Assembly: GCA_973895155.1 (NCBI GenBank)
Contig: OZ316897.1
Coordinates: 1,302,001-1,366,000 of the forward strand
Origin: Marsupella aquatica
Taxonomy: Eukaryota; Marchantiophyta
Direction of reading: 5' to 3'
Length of the DNA stretch: 64,000 nucleotides
Of this stretch, positions 11,125 through 20,536 are shown piece after piece. Numbering within the stretch: position 1 is the stretch's first letter; every line of letters starts with the position of its first letter. Below the pieces are notes generated by a model. The model worked only from the letters and a program-made list of their open reading frames with translations. It had not been told where the DNA came from and made no database searches. Position numbers and translations under genes: made by a program.

Positions 11125-11184
11125 TCGTGAAGATAAGGTGTGCCGCAAGCTAAGGTGAAGGGGTACTCAACCCTTATCTTCACG
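11125..11184. repeat. 13-bp inverted repeat
   Basis: CGTGAAGATAAGG at 11,125-11,137 pairs perfectly with CCTTATCTTCACG at 11,172-11,184, leaving a 34-base loop. It lies in the probable leader or promoter of the plus-strand gene. Confidence 0.75.
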
Positions 11185-11546
11185 CGATTTCCGTTTGAGC
11201 CGACTCGAGCAAAGGGTATATTTCGGGAGACGCCCACTTCGGAGCTCATTCTTGTTCTAGTTTCCCAAATCTAAGCTCCATGTAATCCGGAGTTTCTCTT
11301 AAAGTGTTATGTATTGAGCCACTTACCTTCAATGGGTCAGCTTAGCCAGCTTCTTGACTTTTGGGGTCCTCTCAGTTTATCTTTTACAGACATGTGTGGT
11401 TTAGGGTTCAGTTTGTTTTTTACTCCCAAGATTTAGTGGCATATAGCTTGTATTTCAGGGTTCTGGGAAAGTTTTTACCAATCTACAGACAACAATGTAT
11501 CCCCCTTGGATGTGATATTCATATTCTACCAGATCTTAATACTAAG

Positions 11547-12563
11547 GTGAGTATAAGGTTAACGCATTCAAATATAAGGCTAGGTTTCATTATTTCATGA
11601 AACTGTATGTAGACATTAGGGTCTACCTTAAGACCACGCAAACTTTAGGCTACACCATATAGGGAGATCCGTAAAATACGGAGTCTTCCTAAATTTGGAA
11701 TTTTCTTAGCTTAAAATGTTTGAAGTTTATCTCCCGTTACATTATGGGTTGGTCTAGGATGGTCCTAGTCCAAGTTTGGATTCAGATGTGGACTAGGATC
11801 ATCCGAGTCCAACTTTGCATTGGGATCATCCGAGTCCAACTTTGGATTGGGATGGTCCGAGTCCAAGTTTAAACTTGGATGGTCCAAGTCCTAGTTTGGA
11901 TTGGGATGGTCCGAGTCCAAGTTTGGACTTGGATGGTCCAAGTCCTAGTTTGGATTGGGATGGTCCGAGTCCAAGTTTGGATTAGGATGGTTCAAGTCCA
12001 ACTTTGGATTGGGATGGTCCGAGTCCAAGTTTGGACTTGGATGGTCCAAGTCCTAGTTTGGATTGGGATGGTCCGAGTCCAAGTTTGGATTAGGATGGTC
12101 CGAGTCCAACTTTGGATTGGGATGGTCCGAGTCCAAGTTTGGACTTGGATGGTCCAAGTCCTAGTTTGGATTGGGATGGTCCGAGTCCAAGTTTGGATTG
12201 GGATGGTCCCAGTCCAAATCCAGAATCGGAGGATCGTACTCCAAATCTAGACTCGGAGGATTCCAGTCCAAATCCGGACTCGGATGGTCCCAATCCAAAT
12301 CCATAATCGGAGGATCGTAGTCCAAATCTAGACTCAGAGGATTGCAGTCCAAATCCGGACTTGGATGGTCCCGGTCAAAATCCGGACTCGGATGGTCCTA
12401 GTCCAAATCCAGAATCAGAGGATCGTAGTCCAAATCCGGACTTGGATGGTCCCGGTCCAAATCCGGAATTGAAGGATCGTAGTCCAAATCCAGACTTTGA
12501 GGATCGCAGTCTGAATCAAAATTTGCATGACTTTGGTTGTAATCCATTTTTTTCAGTGTGCAG
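11547..12563 (+). other. Probable 5' intron of the DUF7869 gene
   Basis: A strong donor (ACTAAG/GTGAGTATAAGG) at 11,547 and an acceptor (GTGCAG/GATAAT) at 12,563 share phase 0. The upstream exon reads IPLGCDIHILPDLNTK at its end but has no in-frame ATG nearby, so it may be untranslated. The intron contains the array at 11,750-12,520. Confidence 0.4.
11750..12520. repeat. Long 27-bp dyad repeat array in the leader intron of the DUF7869 gene
   Basis: About 25-28 copies of a 27-bp unit of the type GGATTGGGATGGTCCGAGTC plus seven bases. The second half (from about 12,200) drifts to units such as GGATCGTAGTCCAAATCC. This is the third array of the same family in the element. Confidence 0.9.
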
Positions 12564-12578
12564 GATAATAGGAAAAGG

Positions 12579-15500
12579 ATGTCTCAAAGGTTTTCTAGGG
12601 GCGATGATGTGACCTTGACAATGGATGGTTACGACGTTGGAAATGGGACAGTTCAAAAGACAGATCCGCAAGAGAGTGTTCAAAATATTGTGCTGGGAGA
12701 GAATCGAATTGGGGTTCTCATTGAGAAGGCCTTTGGTGAGACCAGGAAGCTCCCTTTTCCAATGCCTAGGGCGGAAAATCTTCATGATGCCATTGACTCA
12801 TGTGTCATTTGGGATATGTCATGTGCATATCGATCTGCGGATAAGATTACTCAAAAACGCATCAGTATTGGTAGTTGTTCCACTCGAAAAGATAACAACA
12901 TCCATAATTCTGCAAATGTACAGGAGGATGCTTCGACCACCCTAAGGCCAGGTGATGAGGTTGAAATGTTTATCTCTGGCCATTGTGTGGCCTTTGGAGT
13001 TGTTTTCAACACTGATCCAATGGAGAGATGTCATAACATATTACTCGGTGAGTCTCGGGTTAGTGTAAAAATCACAGATGTGATTCATGGTAGTAAGACT
13101 TTACCTTACGCACATGGTGGAGCTGCAACAATTGAAGAGGCAAAGGGCTCCTGGGTTCTATGGGATGTGGTTGACGTCCACAATAAAGTATGGAATGTTG
13201 ATATCGATGGGAGCAACAAATCTTCCTCTAAGAAGCAGAAGGACAAGGCGGATTTTGTTTCACAGTCTTGTTCGGCAAACACCACAGACACTAAGTGTGA
13301 CTATTTTCATCGGGCAAACTGGATGTCAGAGTTGGTTGAACTCTACACTGGTTTGGATCGAACCAAAATGGTTGCCACGGGAACGATCACTATCCCTCAA
13401 GTGATGGCGGCAGTTGATGATGAAATTCTTGGTGATGACCATGTTGGGATTGCTGTGAAAGATGTCGTGGCAGCACAATACTTTCCCAACATCCACAAGG
13501 GAGTAGTGAGTTTGATTCGATGGCGGATTGATTCAACAAAACTAGTTGCAAATGGAAAATTTTTGTCAGATATTTTGGTGGAAGGTTCTGAAAGGATGGA
13601 CTCAATGGATAGGGATGAACTCAATGCGGATGTAAGTGATAGAGGAGTACTGCGTTCAAGGCCCTACAATTTTAACAAGAGGAATCAAGTAGATCCAAAT
13701 GAAAAGAAGAGGAGGTTGTTGGAAAGCAAGGCAATTTCAAAAACAACAGAGGCGTCAATTGATGACGTGAAAAGAGAAAATTGTTGCAAGCAAAAATGTT
13801 GTCTCATTATGCCAAGGGAAAACATCGAAGATATTAGGATGGAATTTCATGGGATGTCAAGCGAGTCAAAAACGTCACACATTTTCAACCTCTTTCACTA
13901 TAGAGAGGATGATGTTCGTGATAAGGGACACCATGTTCTTAAGGGTATGGTCGTATGCAGACATGCATTTGCAATTATCCACGGTTTTAGCCACACCAAA
14001 TATTATGATTACAAAAGGAGATATGTGGAGGGTTGCAAAATTGGGTTCCATGGCAATACGGGCTTGATGAAAACAAGGGCAAATACCTTGCATGCACGAG
14101 CTCTGTTGGAGGCTTTTTTGACTCGAAATGCAGAGCCCATGCCTCATATGCCTTATGGAGGGGCACATGGGACAGACTCTATTGAGTACCGTCTTCCGGC
14201 GTGTTACAAAAAGCTAGAGATTCTGGAAGATGTGAGAACAAAGATGAAGGAAGAAGGGCTTCCTCCTGTCACAGAGAATACTCTCTACAAGATCTGGAGT
14301 AACTCATTTGCAAACTTCAGTTTTCATAAAGATGGTGCATTTGCCAAGTGTACTCTTTGTTGTGAATACAAAGACAGTTTGATGCGAGAAAGAAGGAAAA
14401 AAGAACGTGCTGAAATTGAAGAAAAACGAGCGCAACATCTTCGTGAGCAAATGTCACGTAGATATGTTTACTACGCTCATCGAGTGATGGCCAAACAACA
14501 CCCAGGAGAATATCTTTGCATTATTCACGACAAGATGGATCAAGCAAAGACATGGATTCCAAAAATGGTTAGTACTCCTAAATCTCTTTCGGGTCATGGA
14601 ATGCCGCTACCTATTGCTCTCACAGGGATGTTGACCCACGGGAGGGATCCAGGAGTTTATGCACACTTTAGTGTCACTGGCCTTTGGCCAGGAGATGCCG
14701 ATTTCACGGTGACATCCTTGGCTAAGTGTCTTCGAGACCTTGAAGAGTACAATGGAGACAAGACAGGTGACATGTTGGATGGCCTTCATTGGGAACCTCA
14801 CAGACCTTTCTTTCAAGCCCTACTTGACTTTGAAGCATTTTTGACGGGTTATTTGGAACCAAAGAATATACCGGTGAATAGGTATATTGGTTCTGAAGAT
14901 AGAGCTGAGAGTCGGACTGAGACCGTCCCAAACCAGCAAGATGAGGATGATGGAGAAGACATGCAAGGAGAGCAAGGCAGTCCATCGTTCAAGCCCTTGC
15001 CAAGGCACCTAACATTGCAGATGGATAATTCAGCAAAGGACAACAAAAACCAGACTGTCATGGCATTTTGTAGCGAGCTTGTGAGTAGAGGAGTATTTGA
15101 AACTGTTCAAATGTCTTTTCTAATGGTTGGTCATACGCATGAAGATGTTGATGCACTCTTTTCAAAGGTATCATATCAAGTTCAGCACAAAGAAGTTGCA
15201 ACCCTCCTTGCTCTTATGGCAGAGGTATGGGAATGCGAGAGCATTCATCCAGTTCCCAGATTGATACAAGAAGTTGCATCTTACAAAGAATATCTTCAAA
15301 CTTTCAAGGTGAAAGATATTCAAGGTCACTCAAAACCTGTATCATTTCTTTTCTCTATGAGAGATAATGTACCAATATTTCAGTATAAGTCCCATGTAAA
15401 GCAAGCTTGGGCTCCACTTGGTGGAAGGTGCATTTGGGCAACAGATCTGACAACAAATTCTCTTCTTTTACCAAGTGGAGAGCCCTTAGCTAAATCCATT

Positions 15501-16340
15501 GGAGAGATACACAAAAAATCTGAAGAGATTATCCCATTTCTTAACAAGTACCTTGATTTTTTGAGAAGGAGTTGCACTGATGAGACATCTATAGCATATA
15601 AGGAAAGATTTCCTCTTGTGAAATATTGGGAGAGAATTGTGGAGTTGTTGACAAATGGGCTCGCACTAGAAGGGGAGGGAAGTACTCAATTTCCCTTGGA
15701 AAACAGATTTTGGCCTAAGACTAACCACGGCACTGGTTACAAGGTCAACCAACCGGAACAAAGTGGTCCTCCAAGTGAAGATGAGGAGAATGCAGAGATG
15801 ACGGCTCTTCAAAATGAGGTCTTGGAAGAGATGGAAGATCAGGCAGCACCATTTGTTGGATCTCGAGCTGAGAGAGAACAAGGACGATGGATTCCTTTAC
15901 AAGATATTTGTGAAGGAAACTTTGTATTTCTTCGACCCGAGGATGACTGGGAGAATAAAAATGGTGGAGGTCATTTCTGGTTGGTGAGAGCTTTGGGTTT
16001 GGTGGACCCAAAGCATGAAGTCCCAACTACATCTTCAACAAACCCTTCTCTGCCTCGACAGTACGCTCCAATGTTCCCAGTTGAATGGTGGAGGCCTAAA
16101 CACTCTAGTAAACTTGATGTGACTGAGAGTGCGCGGTATCTAAATTGTTTCATGTCCACTAAGACATGGGAACGAGATCCAGGGTTTGGTGAGAATACTC
16201 AACATTGGCAGTATGCAAATTCTGCAATGTATGGTTTTAAATCTGGAATGAAAGAAGAAAACATGGCAGGCAGAGGTTTGAAGATCCCTCGAAATGTTCT
16301 ACAAACTGTCCAAAATTATCTTCAAAGGATGGACAAGTAG
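12579..16340 (+). CDS. DUF7869-type transposase candidate with two DUF8039-like N-terminal repeats
   Basis: About 1,253 residues from the first ATG at 12,579; a 5' exon ending at 11,546 may precede it. Residues about 10-80 and 125-195 are two copies of a DUF8039-like module (GNGTVQKTDP and FGVVFNTDPMER, each ending V-x-W-D). A Cys motif FAKCTLCCEYKDSL lies near residue 590. An RNase-H-like core follows, with candidate acidic residues in IIHDKMDQAKTW (about 648), LQMDNSAKDNKNQ (about 814) and VGHTHEDVDALFSKV (about 850); this D...DN...GHT-D pattern is typical of DUF7869. The last 150 residues (VFLRPEDDW, FWLVRALG, FPVEWWRPK) look like a chromo/SH3-like reader module. The frame is fully open. 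DDE-transposase function is inferred, not shown; it is the best candidate mobiliser of the 13-kb unit. Confidence 0.7.
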   Translation: MSQRFSRGDDVTLTMDGYDVGNGTVQKTDPQESVQNIVLGENRIGVLIEKAFGETRKLPFPMPRAENLHDAIDSCVIWDMSCAYRSADKITQKRISIGSCSTRKDNNIHNSANVQEDASTTLRPGDEVEMFISGHCVAFGVVFNTDPMERCHNILLGESRVSVKITDVIHGSKTLPYAHGGAATIEEAKGSWVLWDVVDVHNKVWNVDIDGSNKSSSKKQKDKADFVSQSCSANTTDTKCDYFHRANWMSELVELYTGLDRTKMVATGTITIPQVMAAVDDEILGDDHVGIAVKDVVAAQYFPNIHKGVVSLIRWRIDSTKLVANGKFLSDILVEGSERMDSMDRDELNADVSDRGVLRSRPYNFNKRNQVDPNEKKRRLLESKAISKTTEASIDDVKRENCCKQKCCLIMPRENIEDIRMEFHGMSSESKTSHIFNLFHYREDDVRDKGHHVLKGMVVCRHAFAIIHGFSHTKYYDYKRRYVEGCKIGFHGNTGLMKTRANTLHARALLEAFLTRNAEPMPHMPYGGAHGTDSIEYRLPACYKKLEILEDVRTKMKEEGLPPVTENTLYKIWSNSFANFSFHKDGAFAKCTLCCEYKDSLMRERRKKERAEIEEKRAQHLREQMSRRYVYYAHRVMAKQHPGEYLCIIHDKMDQAKTWIPKMVSTPKSLSGHGMPLPIALTGMLTHGRDPGVYAHFSVTGLWPGDADFTVTSLAKCLRDLEEYNGDKTGDMLDGLHWEPHRPFFQALLDFEAFLTGYLEPKNIPVNRYIGSEDRAESRTETVPNQQDEDDGEDMQGEQGSPSFKPLPRHLTLQMDNSAKDNKNQTVMAFCSELVSRGVFETVQMSFLMVGHTHEDVDALFSKVSYQVQHKEVATLLALMAEVWECESIHPVPRLIQEVASYKEYLQTFKVKDIQGHSKPVSFLFSMRDNVPIFQYKSHVKQAWAPLGGRCIWATDLTTNSLLLPSGEPLAKSIGEIHKKSEEIIPFLNKYLDFLRRSCTDETSIAYKERFPLVKYWERIVELLTNGLALEGEGSTQFPLENRFWPKTNHGTGYKVNQPEQSGPPSEDEENAEMTALQNEVLEEMEDQAAPFVGSRAEREQGRWIPLQDICEGNFVFLRPEDDWENKNGGGHFWLVRALGLVDPKHEVPTTSSTNPSLPRQYAPMFPVEWWRPKHSSKLDVTESARYLNCFMSTKTWERDPGFGENTQHWQYANSAMYGFKSGMKEENMAGRGLKIPRNVLQTVQNYLQRMDK

Positions 16341-16589
16341 ACTTAGTTGTTAGAAGCTATAATAATTAAATAGATAGTTACTAGTTTTTATGTAACTAAG
16401 ATAGTCACTCATTCAAACATAGTAATTTATGTACTAGTTATTTACTATTCTAATAGTTTTAATGTGATACTATCTCCTCATTTTCTAAACTTTTGATCAT
16501 TATAAATATGAATGTTTGCTTTTTCTACATAATTAAAAATGTTTTTCTATTCATTCCTTTCTTTTAAATGATTATAATAAGAGTTGGTA
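16341..16589. other. AT-rich 3' flank of the DUF7869 gene
   Basis: Probable 3' UTR and AT-rich spacer. No other feature is seen. Confidence 0.5.
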
Positions 16590-16925
16590 GGCAAATGTAC
16601 ACTTTTTAGGCCAAATGTACACTTTATTGCACTAAAAGTTACACTTTCTAGACCAAATGCACTTAAATGTACACTTGTTAAGCCAAATGTATGCATTTTG
16701 CACTCAAATGTACACTTTCTAGGCCAAATGTACTCAAATGTACACTTTTAAAGCCAAATGTATCTATTTTGATGTTCAAATTTACACTTTTCATTGCCCA
16801 AATGTACACTCTTTAGGCCAATTGTAAACTTTTCTATCCCCAAATGTACACTTTTCATTGGCCAAATGTACACTTTTCCAAGCCCAAAAGTACACTTTTC
16901 ACTGCCCAAATGTACATAAATCAAA
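16590..16925 (+). repeat. AAATGTACACTTT minisatellite, right border
   Basis: About twelve to fourteen imperfect copies of CCAAATGTACACTTTTxxAGG, 20-25 bp apart, in the same orientation as the short left array at 3,955-4,030. Minus-strand frames across it are repeat shadows. Confidence 0.85.
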
Positions 16926-16929
16926 TAAT

Positions 16930-16961
16930 AATACACTTTTAATGAATAGGCTGATAATTGC
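16930..16961 (-). repeat. Right copy of 32-bp inverted border repeat
   Basis: Reverse complement of 3,889-3,920 with one mismatch. It lies just outside the right AAATGTACACTTT array, mirroring the left border. Confidence 0.75.
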
Positions 16962-17054
16962 TTGCACATGCATCGCTCCTTGCACAAATTTGTCAACATA
17001 GTCAGCAACATGAGTTTTCCCGTCGGAGCTCATTTGTGCTCGCTGTGCAACATA

Positions 17055-17700
17055 CTATATCCACCTTGATGATGTGAATTCTGGCAATTCTTCAAACACT
17101 AAAGGATGTTCTGGAGACTCCTCCAATACTGTGGAAGGACCTATTGCTTCAACCTCATCCCTTGTCAATGTAGACGTTGTTACTCCATGCCTAGAGTCTG
17201 TGGATGGACTTCTTGCTTCACCCTTGTCCCTTGTACGTGTAGGCATCTTTTGTGCATGCCTAGCATCACCCATTGTGGCGCACTCTGGCAAACTGTCCAT
17301 ACAGTCTATCATAGGCGCACTATGCAGTGAATATGGCACCAAAGCACAATTCTTCATTGCCTCGACAGCTCGGGGGGTCGACTATCAAAACTTTTAGGAA
17401 CCACGTGCGATCCAAAATAGGTATTTTTGATAGAATTAAACTAAAATTTTAAAAAGCGTAGGAGGCAAAAGAAGGTATTATAAACTCATGTTTATAGAAT
17501 ATTCTCTAATATATACTTTTTATAAAATAAAATAGGTTATTAATATTGAAAACGGAGAATATTCTTGGAATGATTTTTTTATAAAATAGGTCTATTTATA
17601 TTAGGCTAGGATCGCACGTGGTACCCCAAAATATACACTTAGTTAATCCCCCGAGCTCGATAGCTTCACCTGTCAATGCCCTGGGCCCCCAGCCTTTGTA
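17055..17700 (-). pseudogene. C-terminal fragment of the element gene, split by a MITE
   Basis: The frame at 17,700-17,656 (ends ALTGEAIE) continues after the MITE as AMKNCALVPYSLHSAP down to a stop at 17,055. Removing the MITE with one target copy restores the frame. The product is Ser/Thr/Glu-rich and not recognised. It may belong with the repeat-protein fragment upstream at 18,203-19,306. Confidence 0.45.
17369..17655 (+). mobile_element. 287-bp hAT-like MITE, copy 1
   Basis: Ends are CTCGGGGGGTCGACTA and, inverted, CTCGGGGGATTAACTA, with a shared subterminal ACCACGTGCGATCC. It is flanked by 8-bp duplications CTCGACAG/CTCGATAG (7/8). An inverted copy lies at 20,248-20,536. The 8-bp duplication suggests a hAT-type origin. 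It has no coding capacity. Confidence 0.8.
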
Positions 17701-18202
17701 AACTAAAGAGATATACGTGCATACACCTCCCTCCCTAGTACCCCTTATTATTTTTGGAAGCCTATAAAAATTTCTCTTGTTATTCTTAAAAACTTAATTT
17801 TGGAGAATAAATCTGCCCCTTTGAGATATTATAATTTCTCATTTTACACCATTTATGAAAGCCTTGAAAAGTTATAAATTCATCATGTGCAAACGGTTCT
17901 AAAACTGATGGGAGTGTTTTGGAAGGGTTTTGGGTACATACATTTTTGTGTTCGTGACCCTTTAACCCCAAACTTCAACTTTGGGGCATTTCTGAACCAC
18001 GGGGCAGGGTAGTCAAGGTTCAAAAGCTCCAAAGTCCTAAACTACTCTAAATCATAGATGTTGCAAGCATAATTATGTGTCATATACACATGTTCCAATA
18101 AAGGGTGGCCACAAGGACCAATCCTATTGTGACGCGTGTCACATCCATATTACATCACCTCTTGAAGCATATTAACTTGGGCGACATTTATATAAGCCTA
18201 TA
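17701..18202. other. No recognisable coding sequence
   Basis: AT-rich spacer or intron of the decayed minus-strand gene. No motif or repeat stands out. Confidence 0.4.
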
Positions 18203-19306
18203 TTAGTTAGAAAGGGTTCTTTGAATAAAACCATCCCTTGATATTTCTAAGCCAATTATAAAAATTAATCTCAAATCAGATTTTTTGCACCCTTCATCCA
18301 TTCGCACGTCCAGCCCATTATTAATAATGTTGGGGGTCAATGCCAATCTATCATTCTCCACGGGATCAGCCTTGTTTGTATTCAGTTGTGTACTGACCTT
18401 GGATCCCGGATTCTCCTGTACCTCCTCGATCATGGCATGGTCTGGTTGGAGTAGTCGACACTCATGATCGGATGCCACACCTTCCTTTGGGTTGTCTGAA
18501 GGAGTTGATCGACACCACGCTATAGCAAACATTATCACATTACTAAAGGGCAGCAAAGACTCATCATATGTCATATTAAACATACCTCCGCTAGGACCTT
18601 CACTTTGCCCGCTTGTTGTAGGTGCTTTTTGAGTTTCACTGGTTACTGCTTGTTCAGTATCAGTTCCTTCAATTGGAGGCTCCCTTTCTTCCCCATTGGT
18701 GGAATTGTCCAACACCTTTCCTAATAACCCTTCCACACGGAGTGGGACAGTTTCATCAATTGTAGGCTCCCTTGCCTCATCATCAATGGAATTGTCCAAG
18801 ACTTTTCCTAATACCCCTTCCATACGGAGTGGGAGAGCTTCACGCGCAACTTCATCATCAAGCCCTTCAATTGCAGGCTCCCTTGCTTGATCATCGGTGG
18901 AATTGTCCAACACCTTTCCCAATACCCCTTCGACAGGAAGTGAGATAGCATCTCCTGAACGTCCTTCATCATTGGTGGAATTTTCAAAGACTTTTCCTGG
19001 TTCTTCTTCTATAGGGAGTGGTACAGCTTCTCCGGAACCTCCTTTAAATGCAGGCTCCATCGCTTCATCATTGCTGGAAATAATGTCCAAGACCCTTCCT
19101 GATACCCCTTCCATAGGGAGTGGAACAGGCTCTTGTTCATTTCCTCTTTCAAATGGAGTATCACTTGCTTCATCAAAGCTGGAAATTTCCGAGGCCATTC
19201 GTAAGACCCCTTGGGTAGGTAGTGCGACAGCTTGGAACTCTTGCCTTGGCCTTTCTCTTAACACTCCAATGGTGGTCGCTGCGCGCAGCACAACAACGTA
19301 TGACAT
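18203..19306 (-). CDS. Repeat-containing acidic protein segment of the decayed element
   Basis: An open segment of 367 residues from an ATG at 19,306. Residues about 20-225 contain six degenerate repeats of 28-38 residues, best seen as LPMEGVLGKVLDNSTNDEA-REPAIEG. The rest is polar and unrecognised. A plausible splice acceptor upstream (TTTGCAG near 19,424) could join it to the fragment ending near 19,443. No function is proposed. It may be an intact exon of an otherwise broken gene. Confidence 0.4.
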   Translation of the reverse strand: MSYVVVLRAATTIGVLRERPRQEFQAVALPTQGVLRMASEISSFDEASDTPFERGNEQEPVPLPMEGVSGRVLDIISSNDEAMEPAFKGGSGEAVPLPIEEEPGKVFENSTNDEGRSGDAISLPVEGVLGKVLDNSTDDQAREPAIEGLDDEVAREALPLRMEGVLGKVLDNSIDDEAREPTIDETVPLRVEGLLGKVLDNSTNGEEREPPIEGTDTEQAVTSETQKAPTTSGQSEGPSGGMFNMTYDESLLPFSNVIMFAIAWCRSTPSDNPKEGVASDHECRLLQPDHAMIEEVQENPGSKVSTQLNTNKADPVENDRLALTPNIINNGLDVRMDEGCKKSDLRLIFIIGLEISRDGFIQRTLSN

Positions 19307-19442
19307 ATCAAGTCAAAGGAGATCGAAGTAAAGGTTTCCCCATAAATGCTAGCACGCATCCTCAGTACATTACTTAATAATGCACAACTAAATAGTTTGC
19401 AAAAAACAACCAGGCTCAAATTGAACCTGCAAAAGAGTTGCA

Positions 19443-20247
19443 TACCTTCTTGTTCATTGTTGCTTCCATCGGATCCATCGATAGGAACTCCCTACGGCCC
19501 ATGAGTAGACATGTCACCAAATTGTTGGTGGATCGATACACTTTTAACTTGAACTTCGTCACTAGTTTGACCTATCTTCCTCCAAACTGAACGTGAGCTC
19601 CCAACATTTGTTGGTGACTCTTGCAGACGCTTTCTACTTGGTCTTACTGCAGCACTACCGTTTACATATTCTTGTCCGCCTCGTACAGTTTGAATTTTTC
19701 TTCTCCCAATTTCCAAACCCCGCTTTTTGTTAGGGTTAGCTGGTTTTGTGCGCTGTGACGAGTGTACCACAGAATCGGAACCAGGCCCCAATTTGACAAG
19801 ATCATCACTCATGATCAGCTCAGGAGAACATCTGAATTTCTTCATCAATCTGCCTTTAAGGATCAAATACCTCACCACATGGCAAACGGCTGTACTTCCG
19901 TAAAATCCATATGGACGACTTGTAGTCATCCCTATATCCAAGCTCTTCATATGGGTTTGCATACCCTTCACTACTTTTGTGAGCAGATCCTCCACCAAAT
20001 TCGCCCATGGCAGCTTCGCCAAGCCTTTCGTGAATGCTTTGTAGTAGTACGCAACCTCTCCGTTCATAGTCTCGGGTTTTGTCAAACCGAGAAACAATCT
20101 ATTCACCACACGCATGATAGGCTTCCAATCTTCATGCACACAAAGCTGAATTCTATACCCATTCCCAGATTGTTTGCCCTTTGAGAACAAATCATCAGTA
20201 TCACACAATCGTCGTTTTGCTCTGTATTCCTCTCCAGTAGGTGCAAA
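19443..20247 (-). pseudogene. Element gene fragment with an in-frame stop
   Basis: Reads FAPTGEEYRAKRRLCDTDD at the upstream end, then EDWKPIMRVVNRLFLGLTKP and a basic tail. A TAG codon near 19,492 interrupts the frame just before a segment ending at a good donor (AAGAAG/GTATGC, 19,442). The family was not recognised. The upstream end abuts MITE copy 2 and continues in frame beyond it. Confidence 0.5.
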
Positions 20248-20536
20248 CTTGGGGGGTTAACTAAGTGTATATTTTGAGGTACCACGTGCGATCCTAGCCT
20301 AATATAAATACCTAGGCCTATTTTATAAAGAAAAAATTCCAAGAATATTCTTGATTTTTAATATTAATAACCTATTTTACTTTATAAAAGGTATATATTA
20401 GAGATATTCCATAACATGAGTTTATAATACCTTCTTTTGCCTCATACGCTTTTTAAAAATTTAGTTAATTTCTATCAAAAATACCTATTTTGGACCGCAC
20501 ATGGTTCCTAAGATTTTTGATAGTCAACCCCCCGAG
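20248..20536 (-). mobile_element. 289-bp hAT-like MITE, copy 2
   Basis: Inverted relative of copy 1 at 17,369-17,655. The ends are CTTGGGGGGTTAACTA and, inverted, CTCGGGGGGTTGACTA. It is flanked by 8-bp duplications GGTGCAAA/GCTGCAAA (7/8). It interrupts a minus-strand frame: IQEAMCF before, FAPTGEEY after. Removing it with one target copy restores the frame. Confidence 0.8.

Larger units (their letters stand above)
3889..16961. mobile_element. Candidate 13-kb DNA transposon carrying ParB-methyltransferase, DUF7869 and NIF genes
   Basis: Both borders carry an inverted 32-bp match (3,889-3,920 and 16,930-16,961, 31/32 identical), each followed inward by AAATGTACACTTT-type arrays. Inside are three intact genes: a NIF-like HAD protein (minus), a ParB-like/methyltransferase-like fusion (minus) and a divergent DUF7869-type transposase candidate (plus). 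Palindromic arrays sit in the introns or leaders of the two large genes. All long reading frames are open, so the unit seems recently functional. No clean target-site duplication was found, so the exact ends are uncertain. The DUF7869 and DUF8039-like families are known from plant transposons; treating the whole unit as one mobile element is inference. Confidence 0.5.

Noticed and set aside
10190-12520. Long open frames such as D-S-D-D-P-N-P-N and W-M-V-Q-V-L-V-W-I-G repeats as proteins
   Set aside because: They are translations of the 27-bp array in several frames; the unit length is a multiple of three, so stops are avoided by chance.
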